Of a DNA stretch of 64,000 nucleotides, positions 55,226-64,000 are shown one piece after another (position 1 is the stretch's first letter; each line of letters opens with the position of its first letter). The position numbers and the translations under genes are program-made. Below the pieces are notes generated by a model. It made no database searches and had not been told where the DNA came from. It worked only from the letters and a program-made list of their open reading frames with translations. The stretch comes from Mytilus californianus (Eukaryota; Mollusca; Bivalvia; Mytilida; Mytilidae): the NCBI RefSeq assembly GCF_021869535.1, contig NW_026262659.1, positions 2,852,001 to 2,916,000 of the forward strand. The letters are read 5' to 3'.

Positions 55226-57786
55226 TTTTTGTTTTTTTGTTTTTTTTGTTTTTGTTTTTTTTTGAATTTTTCATGATGTTAATTGGATAAAGAAAGTACC
55301 GGTACCTTATCCCGGCCTCGTTAAACATTAGATTGTATATACATTGTACACTATATTATTATGTATCCATTATTTCCATTTTGTTCAATAAAGAGAGAAT
55401 TTTATTTCAGAGAGAAAGAAACGAGAGGAGAGAAATAATAAATAAATAAAAAACAAAAGCAAAATAAAAACAAAAAAACAAAACTAGAATAATAAAATCA
55501 CTGAAATTTGGATTTTTGGCAGCAGTTTTTTGGTCAAAACTAGCGTGTGTCTTAAGATACAACATTAAATAAATTTGGCAAATTTTGTAACAATTTCATA
55601 CAAACACAAAACAGATATTAAAAACGTACATGTGGTTTTAGGCACAAAACAAGAAAAAAAAAAACAATAGACAACATATAACAATATATTATATAAAACA
55701 TATATGGTGGTGTGGAGAAGGCTAAAACAACATACACAGTAACATTACATATGGTAATGCTAAGTTGTTTAAGTGTAAATTTTTCTAGTAATGGAAGCCA
55801 GGGGTACCAGTAAAGTACATTTATCGCTTTGTTTTATATTTATTTTAAATAAAAATGTATTTGTGCTCAAGATTCTGTGTATTGTTCTATACTGGAACAA
55901 TTGAAGTTTTTAGCTTTTTGTGGAGTAAAAAGACATATTATGCGCGGTTTTCCAATCAAAATTTTTTATCAGCGTTAAGGACCATTTGTCTTCACAGTTA
56001 AGTTTAGTACTGTTTTTTTCTAATAAAACATTATACATATCATTCGAGCCTTTTATTGATACAAAAAATATTTGTACATTATTTGGAATAATTTGTCCTT
56101 GTGTTTTATAAAGATTGTTTATGGATATATCGTTTTTGAGAGCTTTTTTATATGATTTTATTGATGAAATTACCCCATTATAAGTAAGAAAGTGTGACTT
56201 AATTTATAAATGTTTTGGAATTGATGAAAAGTCATTAGTTTTCCCTCATCATTTAATAGATCATTTATCAAAACGACCCCTTTATCTGCCCAGTCTTTAT
56301 AGAAAAAAGATGTTGTTCCTATTATTAATATTTTCATTATTCCAGAGCGAATCTAATACAAACTCGTCTTCATTGTTTGGTATAAATTTATTTTGTAAAT
56401 CTGTCCAAGCTTTAAAGACTTCCTCCCAAAAAGGGTTTTTACATCTTTTTGTTGGGCCTAAATAAATATATTTTCAATAGTAATTTGTTCAGTACTTTCT
56501 AATAGCTTGTTTAGTTTTGGGTTGTTTTTCAACAACCGTATAATCCATGTTAGTTTCAATCCTTTTATATATTTCTCAATATCTATCATTTCAGCCCTCC
56601 TAATTTGTGTTCAGAACATAACATTTCTCTTTTTATATTGTCAGGTTTGTTTTCCCAAATAAATGAATAAATTTTGTCAGATAGTTGTTTTAAAGTATTT
56701 TTGCATGGTGCTTATAGTGTTAAAAACAAATGGTTCAATTTTGAAATAATTAGTGTCTTGATGATTGTTACTTTTCCAACTGGTGTTAATGTTTGTTTTG
56801 ACCAAATTTTTATTATATTTTCAATTTCTTTAATTCTTGGACCATAGTTCAACAATTCCATTTCATACAAATTGACAGAAATGTTTATTCCTAGTAATGT
56901 AAACCTACTGAAACCCTATTCCAATCCCCATTTACACACATGGTGTCTTGACTATATTTGTTTTTGCCTATCTACACCACCTTGTTTTGTTCAAGTTCAT
57001 ATGGAGACCAGACATTTCAGCATATTTTTGTAGTAAGCGAAGAGATGCATCTAGAGATTTGGAAGTACCGTCAAGTATTATTGATGTGTCATCTGCGTAT
57101 TGGGAGATAAAATATTCTGTGTCATCAAATTCAATTCTTTTAATTTCTTTGTTCTTTCTGATTAAAATTCCTAGAATTTCAACACATAAAAGAAAAATGT
57201 AAGGTGATAAAGGATCCCCATGTCTAAAGCCTCTTTGGATCTCAAAGAAATCTGACAGAAAACAGTTTTGGGATACTGATGAGCTTATATTTGTGTAAAA
57301 TGTCCTTATCCAATGTTTTATAGAGGGTCAAAAGTTGAAAAAGTCTAATAATTCATTTATGAATTTCCATGATACGGAATCAAAAGCTTTTTCAAAATCT
57401 ATGAGAAGGAGAGGACCTGGCAAATCATTTACTTCTGTATAGAATAAAATATCATATATGAGACAAGTGTTTTCTCCAATATATCTTCCAGGAATGAAAC
57501 CTGTCTGATCATTGCTAATAATAATGGGTAGAACAGATTTTATACGCTTTGCTATACAGCTTGATGCTAGTTTATATTTTGTATTCAAAAGACTTATTGG
57601 TCGCCAATTTTTCATGAACTGTCTAGGTTTTTCACCTTTTGGTAAACAAGTAATAATACCCTGCTTTTGAGTTATTGACAATTCCCCCCTTTTGTAACCA
57701 CAAATTATAGATCTGAAATAAATTGTCCTACATTTGTCCAAAAGAATTAAAAAAATTCATTTGTTAAGCCATCTGGGCACGGTTGT
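55225..57786 (-). pseudogene. L1/Tx1-like LINE remnant (5'-truncated)
   Basis: Minus-strand blocks: PDGLTNEFF (about 57770), then after a shift GELSITQKQGIITCLPKGE, FMKNWRPISLLNTKYKLA, NDQTGFIPGRYIGENT and LLLIDFEKAFDSVSWKFI (57328-57741). One stop follows LDFFNF, and the same frame continues FFEIQRGFRHGDPLSPYIF and EYFISQYADDTSIILDG (57000-57240, YADD intact). Then come LLGINISVNLYEMELLNYG (about 56900), an INKIYSFIWENKPDNIKR-type block (about 56680) and FFYKDWADKGVVLINDLL (about 56300). The 3' end is a (CAAAA)-rich tail, seen as T-rich sequence at 55225-55263. The head of the RT and the endonuclease are absent. The 5' break lies at the start of the Harbinger-like region. Confidence 0.82.
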
Positions 57787-58043
57787 TCAAAAGTGTCGTT
57801 AAGCTAACGACTAGTTAAGCCTAACGACTCGTTAAATTTTAACATTGTTGTTAGCTAATTACTACGTTAAATTATGTTGTTCAAAAATATTTAACGACTG
57901 AGTTAACAAACTACTTGTTAAAAAATTTGACAACTGTTTATTTTAACATTTTCCCATAATTCCAAAAAAAAAAATACCAAAAATTGGCTGAAGAGCAACC
58001 CCCAAAGAAAATTCCCAGAATTTGAGGGCAGAATTTTTCCAGT

Positions 58044-61000
58044 ATGGAAGTTAACCTCATCAGTAGGAGAGTTGTTGAAGAACTGGCTTTACTGAGGGGG
58101 AAATTCGGTAAGGATGTGACAGCTGATGCAAAAAACAGAATGTGGGAAAAAAAAGTGCAGAAGTGAATGCTCTTGGTGTGAGCTATAGGCAAGTTCTGAC
58201 TGTGAAAACCAAGTTCAGAAACCTCACAAGAGACGCCAAAGAAAAATTTGTGTATGAAAAAAAGGAGAGAAACAAGACAGGAGGAGGACCTGCTCCAAAA
58301 CCAATAAGCGTTGCTGATGAGAACATAATAAATGCATTAAAAGACACCTCCTCTTTCAAAGGAATAGATGAAGGGATGGAAACTTCAGTGGGCAAGTATT
58401 TTAGATTTACTAATCAATGCTATGCTTCTATTAATTTGCTTAATTCCTTTGAAACAATAAATCTGACGGTTATTTTTATTGCTATCATAGAAAATAATGC
58501 AGAAAATTTTTAAGCCAGAGTGCGTCGTCTGCTATGACATTAGGATATCCCTTTCAACGAAATTCCCTACAGACGTCGCCGATGTGCTAAAAATAGAATT
58601 TTCTGTTGTGTTATAATGCAACCATTCTCTTACCTTAGATATATAAAAATACCTCCTTATGATATTGATGAGAAATAATCATCACATACAAATCTATTTA
58701 TCGATTAAAACAGGTATACTTATTGTTTTGCAACAGCTGAAGTTTGTTGGCCATCACCTTTGGCGGTCAATTCTGCAATGCCCCTTACATCATGTTTTAC
58801 CCCCATGAAAAAAAATATAAGCTGTAGTAAAATTTTGAGAGAAAATCCTTTTACTTTTAAAGATTATTTAAATTTCAATAAAAGTTATTTGTAAATACAA
58901 CCAAAAACGAACTTGCATTGAATACTTTACTAAAGTCATTGTGACATGTTTATAGTCCATTTCAAAATAGGCATGCATTATTAAAAATTGAGTTATCTTT
59001 CTTTGTGCCTAATTTTTTTTTGTAATTTTCATTTTATCATTTTTACAGGGTATCCTCAGCAGACATAAACAAGTGAGAGTAGACCAACACAGTTCTGTAT
59101 ACAAGGTGTGTATCTAAAGAAGATATTCATGCATACACATGATAATAAATTTCTAAAGAAATCTACTTTCTTTTAAGCATTAAAATCAATTTTATCAACA
59201 AAAAAAGCCCATTAAATTGCTTGATTTGTTAGTTATTATTAAATTCAGGATTAGTATAGTAGCCATCCTATACATATCATTGTTTAAATCTGGAAAATAT
59301 TAGTATTTAAGATATAAACAGTTTTTAATATATAGTTTATCAAATTGCTGAGCAAATTGTTAATCAAATGAATCAGTTCATGATATAGATTTATAAAATG
59401 TTAACACTGACTGGTAATTAATTGCAGTAATATTATAATTGTAACCATAAGTAAAGAGTGAGATTATTTGCCCTTGTAACAAATAATTTGGTATAAAATT
59501 GAGAGTGTAAGTATAATCAATACAGGGGTGGATCAAGCCATTTTAAAAGGTCCCCATTCAAATGCATAGATCATGAAAAAAAAAGGGGGGGAGGGGTTCA
59601 CTGCAATGAGGAATAATGTTCATGCATATTCATCCCTTTTGTGTATAGTATTTATATGAAAGCTAATGAAAACAGGTACAAGAATAACATTATTCAAGTA
59701 TTATTTTATTTGATTTTGATCGAATGAACAGTTCTTATTATCAATCAAATATCCCAAAATAAAATGATTGTTAAAAAAAAATAAAATTAGTATGTATCAG
59801 AAAGCTCATCATCTGATCAAATATATACTGCTGAACCTGTCAGCTCACACATTCCAGCACAGATTGCTGTCTCAGGATGCCAGACAGCTGATGGTAATTA
59901 TAACTTAGATGTTTGCATTATGCTATTATTTTTACAATTCTGCATTTCATAAAAATGAAGATGCAATGTTTCAGAATCAATATTTTATTAAAGAACTGAA
60001 GTTGATATATATTGCTGTGAAAAGAATTTCTATGTATAAAAAAAATTACTCATGGAGGGTCTCATACAGGGTCTCTGTAATAGCACGCTTTAAGTAAATT
60101 TTGTATCTTTTTACTTACTTTCATTCAATTGGTCTTTATATATTTTCTAAAGTTGTAATATAAATATTCAAATATACATCAACTTCATTTCCAATTTGGT
60201 GGATAGTTGTCTCAAGGTCTTCTAATCAATCATACTATTCCTCCTTTTTTTTATATACTCAACACATATGCAATGTATACCCAATCAACTGAGGCAATTT
60301 TAATGTTTCTTTAATCAAAAATTTTAGAACCACCATCTTCTGTGGAGAGTATCTGGATTAGGAGACTGGAGCAGGTTCACCAGAGAAATGTAGAAAAACC
60401 TTATACTGAACATGCCAACCTATCAGCCCAAATACCTCTTTCATTTACTAATAGCAGCACTCAGCAACCACCAAAAGTCAGGTATATGTTTTAGATGAAA
60501 GAATACAACAGCTTTTATAATTTCTATACACTAAGTAAGTTGGGTATGTACTGAATGCTCTTTTAGCGTTGTATATATCTGGCGCTGCAACTTTTTTTAA
60601 ATGGAGCATCACTGATGGGTCTTTTGTGTATGAAACACCTGAATACATCCTGGAATATACTTGCTCTTTGTTTAAAGGATTATGATGATATAACTTGGCT
60701 TAATTGGGCTTCCTTTGGACTCTGATGCATATATATATTGTCTAATTGGCAATCATACCACATCTTCTTATGTAATGATTTGAATACTGATAAATATTCT
60801 TAAAGTGCCAATAAGTTATACAGCAGCCCTGTATAAAATCAAGTGTTATCTCCCTTTAAATTGTTTCATTAAACTTGTTCTTTTATGATCAAATATGCCC
60901 TGTAATGGGGATCTAAATTCTAAATCAAATTATCTCATTTAACTATCAGTTAAATGTAAGATTCAGAGAAATATATCCCAAATACTCATTTGTAGAATTA

Positions 61001-61426
61001 ATAAAATGAAAGTCTGCATCACCTTTTGTTTAAATATTAATCCGGAACACTTACTTCAATATTATCAATTTTTGTTAAAGAGTATTAGTTAAAGGTATAA
61101 ACATTTATGTACAAGTTGTAGAAATCTTTGCCTTTGAAAAAATAATTTTATATAAATAGTTATACCGGTTTATGATAACTATATTTATTTACAAGATTTA
61201 CCAAGTATTAATTTTTTTTATATATTTCAGTGAGAATAAACGGACAAAAAAACCCAAGAGAACTGCAGAAGATGTGTACGAGTTACAGTGTCAGGCATTA
61301 GAGAGCGAGCTAAAAAGAAATCAGACCCAAATGGAACTTTTCCAGAAGCAAATGGAGTTTTATGATTTGATAAAGAAAAATTTTGAAAATAGTTGTACAG
61401 AGTCAATGTTAGAGGCTTTATTTTAG
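58044..61426 (+). pseudogene. Myb/SANT-like DNA-binding protein of the Harbinger element (five exons)
   Basis: Exon 1 from 58044 reads MEVNLISRRVVEELALLRG, then after one missing base in an A8 run (58147-58154) AEVNALGVSYRQVLTVK and KKERNKTGGGPAPKPIS. This is a trihelix/Myb-like domain of the type found in Harbinger partner proteins and NAIF1. NFSS just before the Met suggests the true start is further upstream. Later exons are 59049-59105 (GILSRHKQVRVDQHSS), 59801-59893 (SSSSDQIYTAEPVSSH), 60328-60481 (PPSSVESIWIRRLEQVHQ) and 61231-61426 (KRTAEDVYELQCQALESE, a glutamine/leucine-rich coiled coil ending SMLEALF). Junctions 3-4 and 4-5 match in phase. The 1-2 and 2-3 joins are less certain. Such proteins bind the element ends and bring the transposase to the nucleus. 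Confidence 0.75.
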
Positions 61427-61840
61427 TAACTTTAATCAACATTTATCTATAGTTCCATATTAATGTTATATTTTTGATATGTTTTAAAATTATTGTTATT
61501 GATAAAATACATATTCTGAAAAAAACTTTTTTCAATGTTTTATTCATGATTTCAGCGATTAAAAAATGTGGAGGAAATGTGGTCTCTGACACCTCTTCCG
61601 TCCTGATCACCAAAGAAACGTTCCCCAAGATCTCCATCATTGTCTATCACTACTCCATCATCTTCAATGTCTGGTTCATTTAATAAGATGCAAATATTGT
61701 GAAGAGTAGCAAAAGCAATGATGATCTTGCATGCTTTGCTTGGTGTCATTCTTATCTGAAACCAAAGAGTGAAAGTAATGTAGAATTATTGCCTTTTTTT
61801 CACAATAGCATGTTAATTTGGTCTTAGAAGTTGGAACTTA

Positions 61841-63083
61841 AACAAGAGTGCACACGCTGAAATGACTCACCTTCTTTACTTATCCTTGCTATTATGTTGA
61901 TAGTCCTAAATATAAAGCTTTACTACAACTATAACATAAACTTAACATGATACAAGAAAATGAGGTCAAGGTCATATAAACCAAACAAGAAATACATGTA
62001 CACCTAACTATCATTCAATACACTAAATATAGTTGACCTATTACTTATAGTTTATAAGAAACAGACTTAACCAATGAAACTAAACATTGACCAATGAACC
62101 ATGGAAATGAGGTCAATGTCAGATGAACCATGCCAAGCAGACAAGTACAGGTAATGATTCTTCCATACAACAAATATAGTTGACATATTGCTTATAGTTT
62201 AAGAAAAACAGACCACAACTCAAAAACTTAACGTTGACCACTGAACCATGAAAATGAGGTCAAGGTCAGGTGACACCTGCCAGCTAGACATCTACACCTA
62301 AAAATCATTCCATACACCAAAATCAAACAAAATTTATTTTTTGATCCTTTGCATGGATCTCGACATTCCCAATTTTGCTCCAAATCCAAAATCTGAAACC
62401 AGAGTTAAAATTCAGCACACCTTATATATTCAATATTTTTTTTAAAAATCAAACAAAACATTTAATTTGGACCCTGAATTGTACCAACTTGAAAACTGGG
62501 TACAAAACCAAAAATATAAATTTATATATAGATTCTGGATATCAAAGAACCCAAACAATCCATTTTTTTGTTAAAATCAAAACTTAGTTTAATTTTGGAC
62601 CCTATGGACCTCAAAGTGAACCAATTGAAAACAGGTCCAAAATTAAAAATCTAAATACATGTTTAGATTCAGCATATCAAAGAACCCAATAAATCCAATT
62701 TTTGTAAAATGAAACAAAGTTTAATTTTGGACCCTTTGGATTTTATATTATATGGACTAATTCGAAAACAGGGCCCAATATAAAAATATTAATACACAGA
62801 TAGATTCAGCATATAGAACCACAAAAAAATCAGTTTCTGATGAAATCGAACAAAGTTTAATTTTGGACCCTTTTGGACCTCAATGTGGACCAATCTCAAA
62901 ATATCCAAATCAATAACGCGATAAGAAAAGTTAAATATGACCAAAATTGTCAGTTGACCCCTTAAGGAGTTATTGCCCTTTAAAGACAATTTTACACAAT
63001 TTATTCATCAAGTTTGCTAACATTTAAAAATCTTCTCCTCTGAAATACAGGTGAGCGATTCAGGCTCTTGAGAGCCTCTTGTT
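61841..63083. mobile_element. AACAAGAG...CTCTTGTT element inside the transposase intron
   Basis: Begins AACAAGAGTGCACACGCTGA and ends with 'aggctcttgagagcctcttg' plus TT, giving short inverted ends. Internal words 'gaggtcaaggtcatataaac', 'cttatagtttaagaaaaaca' and 'aaggagttattgccctttaa' are familiar from a very common bivalve repeat (from memory). It contains the tandem array at 62320-62890 and no coding sequence. Confidence 0.6.
62320..62890 (+). repeat. Diverged tandem repeat, unit about 125-145 bp
   Basis: The word 'taattttggaccct' or a close variant recurs near 62460, 62590, 62715 and 62860, with an earlier variant near 62340. Each is followed by 'gaccaatt'-like and 'gattcagcatatcaaagaac'-like blocks. 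About five copies, each diverged. Confidence 0.7.
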
Positions 63084-63441
63084 TTTTACTCAAAACTCCT
63101 GTCCTGCCTATTTTTTTCAAATTTCATCCTTGCCCCCCCCCCCCCCCATAAAAATCAAATGGTAGCTCCCTTATGTTCTATGACACTGATCATTTGCATA
63201 ATAAAGAATTGATTTTTTTTATGCTTTACCTCTGAGTGTAATACATGGAACCGTCTCTTCAGCCTCACAAATGTTCTCTCAATCACACTTCTTGTTGAAC
63301 AGTGGCATCTATTGTACTTTTTCTGATGATCTTGTACAGGATTCTGGTATGGTGTCATCAAAAATGGACGACAAGGATAACCACTTTCCCCAAGCAGTAC
63401 ACCATTTGCCATCCATCATTTTGTTCCATGTAGGTACACAC

Positions 63442-64000
63442 CTGTACATAAAGGTTTATATTTCATTTACATCATATATTTGGTTAAAACTACCATTTGT
63501 ATAATTTAAATGTATATATTCAGCTTCACGGAGGAGTTACACTATTTACCTTAAATAATATTGAGCAAGACTATTTTTCTTTATTCCTTTTTCAGTTATT
63601 GTATATCAATATTTTTTAACATAGCCACCTCTTAAAACTAATTGGTTGCTTCTTTATATATGGAATAAAAGATTTTTTAACATATAAATCCTTTACTAAA
63701 GATATGGAAATACAATTGCAATCTCATATGTATAATGTATTAGCCTTTCTTTCATTAATCCAAATTTTATTATGCTAAAATGATTAATTATATGTAAATA
63801 TTAAATGATAAATTCATTATTTTGAAATGAAATTCAAATGTCCTCAGATTGGTATTTTTACACCTTTATGTGTAATGACAAAAAGGGGGAAAAAAACATT
63901 AGTAATGACAGGCAATAAAAATAGGGGGTTTATGTCCAAGAAGAAGATTTTGACTTCCCGCAGTGGTAACCAATCCAAGATAAGAGATTTTGAATATGTA
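63442..64000. other. No further exon recognised
   Basis: Expected to contain upstream exons of the minus-strand transposase, but no SIDGT- or VHDS-type motif was found. C-run at 63133-63147 lies just before this stretch. AT-rich. Confidence 0.4.

Larger units (their letters stand above)
61552..63441 (-). pseudogene. HARBI1-like: HARBI1-like (PIF/Harbinger) transposase, C-terminal exons
   Basis: Upper exon 63230-63441 follows an acceptor 'tttatgtacag'. It reads VCTYMEQNDG, then after a one-base shift ANGVLLGESGYPCRPFLM, NPVQDHQKKYNRCHCSTR and SVIERTFVRLKRRFHVLHSE, leaving at GAG then GTAAAG in phase 0. Lower exon 61552-61755 follows 'tttggtttcag' and reads IRMTPSKACKIIIAFATLHN, ICILLNEPDIEDDG, ending SSTFFNR. 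This is the second half of a DDE_4-type nuclease. The Glu in VIERTF is present, but the Asp usual in LLGDSGYP is Glu here. The N-terminal half, with the first catalytic residue, was not found in the remaining 560 bp. The intron holds another repeat (61841-63083). Confidence 0.85.
57787..64000. mobile_element. Harbinger-type element with Myb-like and HARBI1-like genes (runs off the window)
   Basis: A plus-strand Myb/SANT-like gene (58044-61426) and a minus-strand HARBI1-like transposase gene (61552 to beyond 63441) converge with 125 bp between their ends, the usual gene pair of PIF/Harbinger elements. A likely left end lies near 57775-57790 ('gggcacggttgttcaaaagt'), followed by GTTAA/TTAAC-rich subterminal sequence in both orientations, with 'gttgttcaaaa' repeated at 57879. 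The right end is outside the window, so the terminal repeat and duplication cannot be checked. Confidence 0.6.

Noticed and set aside
57775-57800. Terminal inverted repeat of the third Harbinger element
   Set aside because: 'gggcacggttgttcaaaagt' looks like a Harbinger end, but part of it still reads as LINE coding sequence (PDG) in complement and the partner end is outside the window, so it is not called as a TIR.
58183-58395. 70-codon minus frame
   Set aside because: Antisense to the Myb-like exon.

Overview
This is an AT-rich animal genomic window, with no prokaryotic gene organisation. Several dispersed repeat families look like those common in marine mussel (Mytilus) DNA. Examples are the family ending in a 'tctcattggcaatcatacca' tail (about ten copies or fragments, both strands), the 'cgccagacgcgcgtttcgtc' repeat at 46.3 kb, and a tRNA-like SINE with an (ATCA)n tail at 43.6 kb. 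The assignment to a bivalve, probably Mytilus or a close relative, rests on recognising these repeats and not on a search.

Layout. At 0-7.2 kb there are dispersed repeats, a candidate transmembrane exon (1.03-1.22 kb), a decayed Penelope-like retroelement on the minus strand (4.2-6.8 kb) and a palindromic MITE. From 10.2 to 28.3 kb there is a host gene on the minus strand with three phase-compatible exons encoding a cysteine-rich ectodomain. Its 16.7-kb intron holds a 2.3-kb module flanked by 450-bp direct repeats, a 2.2-kb fold-back element, a CR1/L2-like LINE remnant, and a 6.04-kb ISL2EU/Harbinger-type transposon with intact terminal inverted repeats and a TA duplication. From 28 to 35 kb the sequence is mostly featureless apart from a 1.06-kb TIR element packed with TAAACATG motifs. 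At 35.1-37.9 kb lies a 5'-truncated LINE with an uninterrupted 818-codon reverse transcriptase frame. From 38 to 48 kb there are microsatellites, a hairpin, a third copy of the direct-repeat module, SINEs and dispersed repeats. At 48.3-50.3 kb is a broken THAP-plus-DDE transposase gene (minus), and at 51.55 kb a Harbinger-like MITE with TTA duplications. At 55.2-57.8 kb is an L1/Tx1-like LINE remnant (minus). From 57.8 kb to the window end is part of a third Harbinger-type element, with a five-exon Myb/SANT-like gene (+) converging on a HARBI1-like transposase gene (-).

How the parts relate. The only well-supported host gene is the cysteine-rich one. Most other coding sequence belongs to transposable elements: three distinct Harbinger-superfamily transposases, two of them beside a probable DNA-binding or coiled-coil partner gene, and four reverse-transcriptase lineages. 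Most are broken by single stops or one-base shifts but keep splice sites in matching phase. The least explained structures are the direct-repeat-flanked non-coding module (three copies), the fold-back element built from short repeats, and the 21-bp coding minisatellite in the partner gene of the 6-kb transposon.
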